Source: Deinococcus planocerae (GTDB lineage: Bacteria > Deinococcota > Deinococci > Deinococcales > Deinococcaceae). From it: a DNA stretch of 5,258 nt. The notes beneath the pieces are model-generated. The model saw only the letters and a program-made list of their open reading frames with translations. It was not told the origin of the DNA and searched no databases. The DNA is taken from NCBI RefSeq assembly GCF_002869765.1, contig NZ_PNOR01000076.1, positions 1-5,258 on the forward strand. The letters are read 5' to 3'. Position 1 is the stretch's first letter, and each line of letters begins with the position of its first letter. Position numbers and translations under genes: made by a program. Shown here piece by piece: positions 1-5,258 of this stretch.

Positions 1-2
1 CG

Positions 3-566
3 GCGCGGCAGGGCGACGGGGGCGGCCCGCCCGCGGGGGCCCCCGGCGGCCCGGCGTCCCCCGGGGACGGGACCGCCCCGCAGACGGGGAGCGAGGCCGC
101 CTCCCTGCTGGGCGGGCCCTGGCTGTGGTGGCTGAGCCTGCTCGTCTTCGCGGTGTTCACGGCGCTGGCGGGAGCCGTCTTCTGGCTCGCGCTGCGCTTC
201 CGGCCCCCCACCGGAGGGGACGAGAATGGTCCCGACGCCACGCCCGCCACCTCCCCACCCCCCGGCGAGGAGGCGCCCCACCGCGTCCGCGCCGCGTACC
301 GGGCGGCCCTGACGGCGCTGGGTGGAGTCGGCCTGGGCCGCGCGGGCTCCGAGACCCCCGCCGAACACGCGGGCCGCGCCGCCCTCGCCCTGCCGGACCT
401 CGCCGGGCCGCTGGGCCTGCTCGTCGCCGCCTACGCGCCCGTGCGCTACGGGGGCCGCGTGACGGACGAGGACGCGGACGCTGCGGAAGAGGCCGCCCGC
501 CGGGTCGCGGACCTCGCGGCGGGCGCCCGTCCAACCCAGGCGACGACAGAAGGCGGAACCCCATGA
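3..566 (+). CDS. DUF4129 domain-containing membrane protein, C-terminal part (5' end outside window)
   Basis: The frame is open from the left edge to a TGA at 564-566, so the start lies upstream; 187 residues are visible. They begin with a Gly/Pro/Ala-rich low-complexity linker (visible residues 1-38). One strongly hydrophobic membrane segment rich in Trp, Leu and Val follows (about 39-65), then a short basic stop (RFR). A polar Pro-rich linker leads to a cytosolic domain of about 95 residues. That domain carries the usual DUF4129 landmarks: V-R-A-A-Y-R at 95-100, E-T-P-A-E-H-A near 117-123, and A-Y-A-P-V-R-Y-G-G at 143-151. DUF4129 proteins commonly sit beside MoxR and DUF58 genes, sometimes fused to transglutaminase domains; whether such a domain lies upstream cannot be seen. 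Its stop overlaps the next start as ATGA, implying translational coupling. The biochemical role is unknown. A GTG at 153 also lies in this frame but would cut the membrane helix, so it is not taken as the start. Confidence 0.85.
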   Translation, partial: ARQGDGGGPPAGAPGGPASPGDGTAPQTGSEAASLLGGPWLWWLSLLVFAVFTALAGAVFWLALRFRPPTGGDENGPDATPATSPPPGEEAPHRVRAAYRAALTALGGVGLGRAGSETPAEHAGRAALALPDLAGPLGLLVAAYAPVRYGGRVTDEDADAAEEAARRVADLAAGARPTQATTEGGTP

Positions 567-1534
567 CGAACGAAGCACTCTCCCCGGTCCAACCCTTCGC
601 CCGCCGCATCCTCGACAACGTGGCGCGGGTGCTCGTCGGCAAGAAGGACGTGACGCGGCTCGCGCTGGCGGGCCTCCTCGCGGGCGGTCACCTCCTCCTC
701 GAAGACGCCCCCGGCACCGGGAAGACGATGCTCGCGCGGGCGCTGGCCCTGTCTCTGGGGCTGGGCTTCCGCCGGGTGCAGTTCACCCCCGACCTGCTGC
801 CGAGCGACGTGACGGGCGTGAGCGTGTACCGCCCCGCCTCCGGCGAGTTCGAGTTCGTGCCCGGCCCCATCTTCACCGGCCTGCTCCTCGCCGACGAGAT
901 CAACCGCGCCACCCCCAAAACCCAGTCCGCCCTGCTGGAGGCGATGGGCGAGGGGCAGGTCACCGAGTCGGGCGTCACCCACGTCCTGCGCAGGCCCTTC
1001 GTGGTGGTCGCCACCCAGAACCCGGTCGAGCACGAGGGGACGTACCGACTGCCCGAAGCGCAGCTCGACCGCTTCCTCCTCAAGCTCTCGGTCGGCTATC
1101 CCACGCTGGAGGAGGAGGTGCGGCTGCTCGCCCGCCTCCAGGGGGAGCACCCCATCGAGACGCTCGGGCCCGTCGCCACGCCCGCCGACCTGCTCGCGGC
1201 TCAGGGGGCCGCGCGCCGGGTGCGGGTGGCGGACGACCTGCGGAGGTACGCGGCGGCCCTGAGCGCCCGCACCCGCGCCCACGGGCAGGTGGCGCTGGGC
1301 GGCGGTCCGCGCGCCAGCCTCGCTCTGCAAGGGGTCGCGCAGGCCCTCGCGGCGCTGCACGGGCGGGACTTCGTGCTCCCCGACGACGTGAAGGCCGCCG
1401 CCCCCGGCGTGCTCGCCCACCGCCTGAGCCTGCGGGTGGAGGCGCGGCTGGCGGGCGTCCGGCCCGAGGAGGTCGTCGCCGACGTGCTGCGTCAGGAGCC
1501 CGTGCCCGCCGAGCCCGTGGGGCACAGCCTCTGA
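563..1534 (+). CDS. MoxR-family AAA+ ATPase
   Basis: A complete 323-residue protein, the usual length for the MoxR family. These AAA+ ATPases are thought to act as chaperones in assembling or activating protein complexes, often with partners bearing von Willebrand A-like domains. Visible motifs in order: Walker A E-D-A-P-G-T-G-K-T at 47-55 with Lys54; pore/insert region around 74-106; Walker B L-L-L-A-D-E at 107-112; sensor 1 in V-V-V-A-T-Q-N-P with Asn153; probable arginine finger in Q-L-D-R-F (Arg170); sensor 2 in G-G-G-P-R-A-S-L-A-L with Arg250; then the C-terminal helical lid. All catalytic residues are present, so it should be active. The ATG at 563 is chosen because it overlaps the upstream stop (ATGA), has an AGGCGG ribosome-binding sequence at 551-556, and fits family length. 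The frame is open further upstream, but that stretch is Arg/Pro-rich and is the shadow of the DUF4129 gene. It is cytosolic and probably works with both flanking gene products. Confidence 0.95.
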   Translation: MTNEALSPVQPFARRILDNVARVLVGKKDVTRLALAGLLAGGHLLLEDAPGTGKTMLARALALSLGLGFRRVQFTPDLLPSDVTGVSVYRPASGEFEFVPGPIFTGLLLADEINRATPKTQSALLEAMGEGQVTESGVTHVLRRPFVVVATQNPVEHEGTYRLPEAQLDRFLLKLSVGYPTLEEEVRLLARLQGEHPIETLGPVATPADLLAAQGAARRVRVADDLRRYAAALSARTRAHGQVALGGGPRASLALQGVAQALAALHGRDFVLPDDVKAAAPGVLAHRLSLRVEARLAGVRPEEVVADVLRQEPVPAEPVGHSL

Positions 1535-1551
1535 ACCTCGCCGCCCTCCTC

Positions 1552-2646
1552 TTGGCCCTGGCCGCCGTGCTGGCGGTCGTGCTCGCCGCCTTCCTCATCG
1601 GGCGCCGCCCGCCCCGCGTCACCCTCACCCGCGAGTTTCCGGGGCAGGGCTTCGAGGGCACCCGCCTGCCCTACCGCGTCCGGGTGGAGGTCGAGACGCG
1701 CTGGCCGCTGCGGATCGTCGTGGAGGACCCCACGCCGCTCGCCGTCGTCGCGGGCGAGGCGTTCGCGCTCGGTGGCCTGACCGTCGGGCGCAGCGTGGCC
1801 GAGCGGGCGACCACCCTCACCCTCAACCGCCGGGGCGAGTACGCCTGGGAGGGGGGAACCCTGCGCTGGGCCGATCCGCTGGGGCTCTTCTGGCACACGG
1901 CACCCCTGAACGTCCCCGCCCGGCTGGAGGTCTACCCCGGCACCCACGGCCTGATCCTCCCCGACCTGCTGCGCCCCGTGCTCAGCGAGGGCACCCTGTC
2001 GCGCACCCTGGGGCTGGAGGACCCCATCAGCCTGCGGGGAGCGAGGCCCTACGTGACCGGCGACCCCCCGGGCCGCGTGAACTGGCGGCTCTCGGCGCGC
2101 ACGGGAGACCTCACCGTCCGCGAACTCGACCGGACGGCGGCGAGCAGCGTGACCGTCTTCCTCGACCTGAACGGCCCCCCGGTGTACGTGGACAGCGCCG
2201 TGAGATTGGGAGCGAGCCTGGTGCAGGAGGCGCTGGCCCTCGACCTCCCCGCGGGCGTCGCCACGAGCGCCGGGGCCACGCCGACCGGGCGCACGCCCGA
2301 GACGCTGCGGGCCGCCCTGCGCCGCCTCGCCGGGGCCGCGCCCGACCTGGGGCCATCCGTCATCCCGCCCGTCCGCGCCGGGGGCAACCTGATCGTCCTG
2401 ACCCAGCGCGCGGGCCCTGCCCTCGTCGAGCAAGCCCTGCGTGCCCGCGCCACCGCCTCCCGCGTGGTGATCGTCGCCGTCCCCGAGGGCTTCTACCTCG
2501 AACCCGGGGAGACGCCCAGGCGCCAGTGGGTCGGGGCGCCGGACACGGTGCGCGAACTGGAACGCCGGGCCGGGGTGCTGGCCGAGGCGGGGGTACTCGT
2601 GTTCGTGCTGCGGGGGAACCAGAGCGTGCTGAGGCTGGGGGGGTAA
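1552..2646 (+). CDS. DUF58 domain-containing protein
   Basis: From the TTG at 1552 this is 364 residues. It starts with a membrane helix (about 2-17), then a beta-rich region (about 20-130) including the A-D-P-L-G-L-F element at 107-113 typical of the family. The DUF58 signature R-G-A-R-P-Y-V-T-G-D at 162-171 leads into V-N-W-R-L-S-A-R-T-G at 176-185. A Rossmann-like, von Willebrand A-type half follows, beginning V-T-V-F-L-D-L at 200-206. The canonical D-x-S-x-S metal site is not intact (D-L-N-G-P at 205-209), which is common in DUF58. DUF58 proteins pair with MoxR ATPases; the function is unknown. The start is uncertain. The frame continues upstream to a CTG at 1531 that overlaps the MoxR stop (CTGA), has GGGG at 1519-1522, and would lengthen the helix to about 23 residues. 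TTG at 1552 is the conservative choice among standard start codons but lacks a visible ribosome-binding site. Confidence 0.92.
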   Translation: MALAAVLAVVLAAFLIGRRPPRVTLTREFPGQGFEGTRLPYRVRVEVETRWPLRIVVEDPTPLAVVAGEAFALGGLTVGRSVAERATTLTLNRRGEYAWEGGTLRWADPLGLFWHTAPLNVPARLEVYPGTHGLILPDLLRPVLSEGTLSRTLGLEDPISLRGARPYVTGDPPGRVNWRLSARTGDLTVRELDRTAASSVTVFLDLNGPPVYVDSAVRLGASLVQEALALDLPAGVATSAGATPTGRTPETLRAALRRLAGAAPDLGPSVIPPVRAGGNLIVLTQRAGPALVEQALRARATASRVVIVAVPEGFYLEPGETPRRQWVGAPDTVRELERRAGVLAEAGVLVFVLRGNQSVLRLGG

Positions 2647-2692
2647 GAAATTTCCTTGTAGATCGCGTTGGCCGCCCCATGCCTCTTACCCT
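2647..2692. other. Convergent intergenic junction, no clear terminator
   Basis: This 46-bp gap separates the stop of the DUF58 gene (plus strand) from the stop of the small unknown protein (minus strand). The only structure seen is a 5-bp inverted repeat, CTTAC at 2685-2689 with GTAAG at 2697-2701. It is too short and lacks a following T run, so it is not called a terminator. The fall in G+C begins here, consistent with one edge of an acquired segment. Confidence 0.5.
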
Positions 2693-3061
2693 TCAAGTAA
2701 GGTCGTATTTGAAATAACGCTTTGTGCTGCGCTTACCTCGTTTTGCAATGAGATAGAACGCTTGCTTGTGTTGATGATGCCACAGCGCCTCGTGGATGAT
2801 GGCTTCGTTTCGGTCCTGGGTTTGCACTCGGTCCCCCACGCCGAAGGGCACATCACGCAGTTCACGCCATAACCCGGGCCGTACCCGGAAAACTTGGTCG
2901 CCATACCCAAGGGCAAAGTATTCGCCTTCCTCGCCGCGCAGCTCGAAAACCCGACCGTACGGCCCCAAAGCTCTCCAAGCGTCGAGGTCGTCAGGGTGGA
3001 TGAGATGGCTGCCATGTTCCTCGAACCAGGGATACAGCCCGAACCGACGAACCTTCTCCAT
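2693..3061 (-). CDS. Small conserved-looking protein of unknown function, probably acquired
   Basis: A 122-residue soluble protein with no signal peptide or membrane segment. Its N-terminus reads R-F-G-L-Y-P-W-F (6-13), then E-H-G-S-H-L-I-H-P-D-D-L and A-L-G-P-Y-G-R-V-F-E. The middle (R-G-E-E-G-E-Y-F-A-L-G-Y-G-D-Q-V-F-R-V) looks like a small beta fold. The C-terminus is basic, with I-I-H-E-A-L-W-H-H-Q, Y-L-I-A-K and K-R-Y-F-K-Y-D-L. This resembles small proteins annotated only as a domain of unknown function (possibly DUF6960, from memory and not checked). It may be an immunity-type or accessory protein, but nothing visible proves a role. DNA here is about 43-58% G+C by hand count of individual 60-base lines, against about 70% in the neighbouring genes, which suggests acquisition. 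The ATG at 3061 follows the upstream stop by 33 bp. An AAAAGG sequence ends only one base before the ATG, so initiation may be weak or near-leaderless; a possible extended -10 lies at 3072-3080. Confidence 0.8.
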   Translation of the reverse strand: MEKVRRFGLYPWFEEHGSHLIHPDDLDAWRALGPYGRVFELRGEEGEYFALGYGDQVFRVRPGLWRELRDVPFGVGDRVQTQDRNEAIIHEALWHHQHKQAFYLIAKRGKRSTKRYFKYDLT

Positions 3062-3094
3062 GCCTTTTCAAGTTATCTCAGAAAAGGACGGGCT

Positions 3095-3979
3095 CTACCT
3101 TCCACTTCTTCCCACGATCCCCGGCAACTTGTCCTCCAGCCGCAGCATCGGCAGGTCGAACACCGTGCGCGCGGGCTCGTTCGGCGCGGTGTTGCCCTCC
3201 TTGAGCATCGCGTACTGGTCGCGGGTGATGGGCGGCTTGGGGAGAACTTGCATCGCGGGCACGGCCAGGTCCATCAGCGCGAGCGGCACGGGCACGATGG
3301 GCTTTTTCTTGCCCAGGGCCGAGAGTTCGAGTTCGAGCAGTTGCCGGAAGGTGAACTCCTCGGGGCCCGTGAGGTCGTAGGTCTGCCCCACCGTCTCGGG
3401 CCGTTCCAGCGCCCCCGCGAAGGCGCGCGCCACGTCCTCCACGCTGACGGGCCGGAAGGGGAACCTGCCGTCGCCGATCTGGGGCACGATGGGGGCCGTG
3501 CTCACGAGTTCGCGCAGCACCCGCCCGAAGAAGTCGTCCCCGGGTCCGAAGATCAGGCTGGGCCGGAAGATGGTGAAGGCCAGCCCGCTCTCCCGCACCA
3601 GACGCTCGGCGCGGCCCTTCGTGCTGGAGTACCGGCTGCCGCTGTCCTCGCGGGCCCCGAGCGCGCTCATCTGCACGTACCGGGCGCCGCGCGGGGTGGC
3701 CGCCAGGACGTTGCGGGTGCCCTCAAAATGCACGCGCTCGAAGGTCTGCGCCCCCGCCTCCTGGATGATGCCGACGAGATGGATGACGGCATCCGGGTTC
3801 GCCTCGCCGAAGACGCGCAGCACGGCGCCGGGGTCGGTCACGTCGAGCGTGACGCCCTGGGTGCCCGGCAGCGCGGTTCCGCGCCGTGACCCGGCGACGA
3901 CCGTGTGCCCACGCGAGACGAGTTCGCTGACGACCGCCCTGCCGACAAATCCCGTGGCCCCTGTGACGAGTACCCTCAT
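3095..3979 (-). CDS. NDUFA9-like atypical short-chain dehydrogenase/reductase (NAD(P)-binding)
   Basis: A 294-residue Rossmann-fold protein of the extended/atypical SDR group. The dinucleotide-binding glycine motif is at the very N-terminus (V-T-G-A-T-G-F-V-G, residues 5-13). Other landmarks: D-V-T-D-P at 46-50, D-A-V-I-H-L-V-G at 63-70, Ser105 in Q-M-S-A-L-G-A, and Y-S-S-T-K at 117-121, which keeps Tyr117 and Lys121 of the SDR active site. [11 protein letters not shown] at 138-148 and a late P-P-I-T-R-D-Q segment at 249-255 match the family often named complex I NDUFA9 subunit-like. Active-site residues look intact, so a redox or nucleotide-sugar-type reaction is possible; the substrate is unknown. 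No complex I gene is nearby, so the common family name should not be read as function. The ATG is supported by a strong GGAGAGGAG at 3985-3993 with 5-base spacing and by an ATGA overlap with the upstream CRP-family gene, implying co-expression with it. Confidence 0.92.
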   Translation of the reverse strand: MRVLVTGATGFVGRAVVSELVSRGHTVVAGSRRGTALPGTQGVTLDVTDPGAVLRVFGEANPDAVIHLVGIIQEAGAQTFERVHFEGTRNVLAATPRGARYVQMSALGAREDSGSRYSSTKGRAERLVRESGLAFTIFRPSLIFGPGDDFFGRVLRELVSTAPIVPQIGDGRFPFRPVSVEDVARAFAGALERPETVGQTYDLTGPEEFTFRQLLELELSALGKKKPIVPVPLALMDLAVPAMQVLPKPPITRDQYAMLKEGNTAPNEPARTVFDLPMLRLEDKLPGIVGRSGR

Positions 3980-4590
3980 GCGTGCTCCTCTCCGTTCGGC
4001 TGGGCCGCCCGCGCGGCGATCTCGCGCAGGGCGTCGAGCCGCAGCAGGGTGATGTGGCGGTACCCGGTCTCGATGAGTCCCGCGTCGCGCAGCTCGGTGA
4101 TGACCTTGCTCACGCTCTCGCGGGTGCTGCCCGAGCCCTCCGCGAGGAGTTCGTGGGTGGCGCGCACGTACAGGCGGTCTTCGGTGTCCTCGGCCCCCAG
4201 CGGCGTGTCGGCGAGTTCGAGGAGGTAGCGCACCACCCGCACCCGCAGGTCCCCGCTCTGGAGGTGGACCTCGTGCGTGATCGTGCGCTGGAGCTGGTCT
4301 CCGAGGTTGCGCGCCACGTCGAGCAGGGTCCGCTCGTCGAGTTCGGTGGGGTCGAAGGTCGTGATCGTCGCGTTGGTGAGCGCCTCGGCGCCCTGAGGGT
4401 GGAGGTGCCCGGTCAGGGTGTCTTCCCCGAAGTAGTCGCCCGGCAGGACGTGCCGCACGGTCAGGGTCCGCCCGCGCGGGGTGAGCTGCACCAGCCGCAC
4501 CAGGCCGGTGTCCGCCCGGAAGAGGTTGCCCCCGCCCTCGCCCTGGCGGTACACGAACTGCCCGCGCTGATACCGCGTCTTCTGGGCCAT
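3976..4590 (-). CDS. CRP/FNR-family transcriptional regulator, LdrP-like by context
   Basis: A 204-residue two-domain regulator. The N-terminal cyclic-nucleotide-binding-like beta roll (about 8-82) includes G-D-Y-F-G-E-D at 51-57, the counterpart of the phosphate-binding cassette. A dimerisation helix follows (about 84-128), then a winged helix-turn-helix with recognition-helix sequence [10 protein letters not shown] at 154-163 and wing G-L-I-E-T at 171-175. The cassette lacks the Arg-Ser that contacts cAMP in E. coli CRP (the aligned segment reads H-P-Q-G-A-E), and there are no cysteines, arguing against cAMP control and an FNR-type iron-sulphur cluster. It starts 1 bp after the stop of a CarH/LitR-type photoreceptor gene, with GGGGGG at 4597-4602 as ribosome-binding sequence. 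In Thermus thermophilus a litR gene is paired with ldrP, a CRP-family activator of light-induced genes that works without cAMP. Family assignment is firm; the LdrP-like role is inferred from context and pocket residues. Confidence 0.92.
   Translation of the reverse strand: MAQKTRYQRGQFVYRQGEGGGNLFRADTGLVRLVQLTPRGRTLTVRHVLPGDYFGEDTLTGHLHPQGAEALTNATITTFDPTELDERTLLDVARNLGDQLQRTITHEVHLQSGDLRVRVVRYLLELADTPLGAEDTEDRLYVRATHELLAEGSGSTRESVSKVITELRDAGLIETGYRHITLLRLDALREIAARAAQPNGEEHA
3985..3993 (-). promoter_or_regulatory. Ribosome-binding site of the SDR gene
   Basis: Read on the minus strand this is GGAGAGGAG, a strong anti-Shine-Dalgarno complement, five bases before the ATG at 3979. It lies inside the end of the CRP-family gene. 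Together with the ATGA overlap it fixes the SDR start and suggests coupled but efficient translation. Confidence 0.8.
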
Positions 4591-4591
4591 C

Positions 4592-5258
4592 TCAGTCGCC
4601 CCCCATCCGCGAGGCGCGCAGGTGCGCCGTGATCAGGTCCGCCGCGCGCACCACGTCGGGGCCCGCGTACCTTCCGCCCAGCTCGGCGGCGAGGTCGGGG
4701 TGGGCGTTGAGCAGGGCGCCCCCGTAGAACACGGGCATCTCCAGCCCCGCGAGGTCACGGCGCTGGGCGCGGGTCCCCTCCAGCGCCCACTCGCCGTTCA
4801 GGGCGATGAGCACCGCGTCGGCCCGCCGCTGCCGGGCGTACACCACGAGGTCGCCCAGCGGCATGTTCGCCCCCAGGTACTCGGTCTGCACCCCGCGGCG
4901 GCGCAGCACGAGCGAGATCATCATCAGCCCGAGTTCGTGCTGCTCGCCGGGCGCGCAGGCGGCGATCACCCGCGGCCCGAATTCGCTTTCGACCCCCGCC
5001 GCGTCAAGCAGCGCCTCCAGCCGCCCGCGCAGGAAAGCGCTCGCCCGGTGCTCGTGCGCCACCGTGATGTCCCCGCGCTCCCAGCGCGCCCCGATCTCCA
5101 CGAGCACCGGGCTCACCACCCCCGTCAGCACCTCCTCCACCGGCAGGTGCGCGTGCGCCTGGGCGAGCACCCGCCCCGCCTGCGTCAGGTTCCCGCCGAC
5201 GAGCGCCTCCAGCAGGGCCGGGGCAGGGCGCCCACGGGAAGCTGGGACGGGGCGGGGC
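4592..5258 (-). CDS. B12-binding photoreceptor-type MerR-family regulator (CarH/LitR-like), C-terminal part
   Basis: The frame is open from the right edge to a TGA at 4592-4594, so the N-terminus, expected to hold a MerR-type DNA-binding domain, lies outside. The GTG at 5168-5170 is not a likely start, because the upstream codons continue the same domain (A-L-L-E-A-L-V-G-G-N-L). Visible parts are a Pro-rich linker, the helical-bundle cap (about 5210-5010) and a Rossmann-type cobalamin domain. The cap holds W-x9-E-H (Trp codon 5081-5083, Glu-His about 5048-5053), the signature of AdoCbl photoreceptors of the CarH/LitR class. The cobalamin domain has E-x-H-x-x-G with the lower-ligand His at 4937-4939, and a later Y-G-G-A element. 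In this family AdoCbl-bound tetramers repress in the dark, and light breaks the Co-C bond and releases DNA. The residue after the Trp is Glu, whereas Thermus CarH has the His that ligates cobalt after photolysis. The missing N-terminus keeps the MerR part inferential. Confidence 0.88.
   Translation of the reverse strand, partial: PRPVPASRGRPAPALLEALVGGNLTQAGRVLAQAHAHLPVEEVLTGVVSPVLVEIGARWERGDITVAHEHRASAFLRGRLEALLDAAGVESEFGPRVIAACAPGEQHELGLMMISLVLRRRGVQTEYLGANMPLGDLVVYARQRRADAVLIALNGEWALEGTRAQRRDLAGLEMPVFYGGALLNAHPDLAAELGGRYAGPDVVRAADLITAHLRASRMGGD

Noticed and set aside
125..562. N-terminal extension of the MoxR frame upstream of 563
   Set aside because: The extension is almost only Arg, Gly, Pro and Ala and overlaps the real DUF4129 coding frame. 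The ATGA start at 563 gives the normal family length.
446..1525. Long minus-strand open frame opposite the MoxR gene
   Set aside because: It is antisense to a gene with intact AAA+ motifs, its product is His/Gly/Arg-rich with no recognisable domain, and long antisense frames are expected at this G+C.
1492..2433. 313-codon minus-strand frame opposite the DUF58 gene
   Set aside because: The composition is low-complexity (Gly, Arg, Ala, Gln) and it mirrors codons of the real DUF58 gene, so it is a shadow.
2641..2691. Seven-base inverted repeat GGGTAAG/CTTACCC flanking the convergent junction as transposon ends or an attachment site
   Set aside because: It is too short, partly coding, with no recombinase gene or target duplication visible nearby.
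2685..2701. Inverted repeat CTTAC/GTAAG as a terminator
   Set aside because: It has a five-base stem, no G+C-rich core and no T run on either strand, so it is compatible with chance.
2894..3889. 331-codon plus-strand frame over the SDR and small-gene region
   Set aside because: It crosses from AT-richer into GC-rich DNA without a domain and is antisense to the clear SDR gene, whose ribosome-binding site and motifs are convincing.
3982..4632. 216-codon plus-strand frame over the CRP-family gene
   Set aside because: It is antisense to a complete CRP-family protein, and its Val/Gly/Leu/Arg-rich product has no family motif.

Overview
The window reads as chromosomal DNA from a high-GC bacterium. 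Lines counted by hand give about 70-83% G+C in most genes, and only about 43-58% in one short segment near 2.7-3.06 kb. Gene content and protein style suggest the Deinococcus-Thermus group, most likely a Deinococcus. The main reason is a cobalamin-binding MerR-type photoreceptor next to a CRP-family regulator, an arrangement known from Thermus (LitR/CarH with LdrP). The taxonomic call is an inference; there is no rRNA or other phylogenetic marker here.

Left half, plus strand (about 1-2646): a compact three-gene operon. It holds the C-terminal end of a DUF4129 membrane protein (cut by the window edge), a complete MoxR-family AAA+ ATPase joined to it by an ATGA overlap, and a DUF58 protein that follows with essentially no gap. 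This is the widespread MoxR/DUF58/DUF4129 module, thought to act as a membrane-associated chaperone or assembly machine whose client is usually unknown.

Right half, minus strand (5258 down to 2693): a tightly packed run transcribed toward the first operon. In order of transcription it has (i) the C-terminal part of a B12-binding MerR-family regulator with the CarH/LitR signature W-x9-E-H and the base-on ligand motif E-x-H-x-x-G; (ii) after 1 bp, a CRP/FNR-family regulator without cysteines and without the cAMP-contacting Arg; (iii) overlapping by ATGA, an NDUFA9-like atypical short-chain dehydrogenase; (iv) after 33 bp, a small protein of unknown function in markedly AT-richer DNA that looks acquired.

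The most interesting point is that the right half is probably a light-responsive regulatory locus (AdoCbl photoreceptor plus effector-independent CRP-type activator) with an NAD(P)-binding oxidoreductase in the same transcript. The photoreceptor has Glu where Thermus CarH has the His that ligates cobalt after photolysis. The two operons converge at about 2647-2692 with no convincing terminator. I saw no tRNA, rRNA, CRISPR array, insertion sequence or origin, and no gene-free stretch longer than 50 bases.
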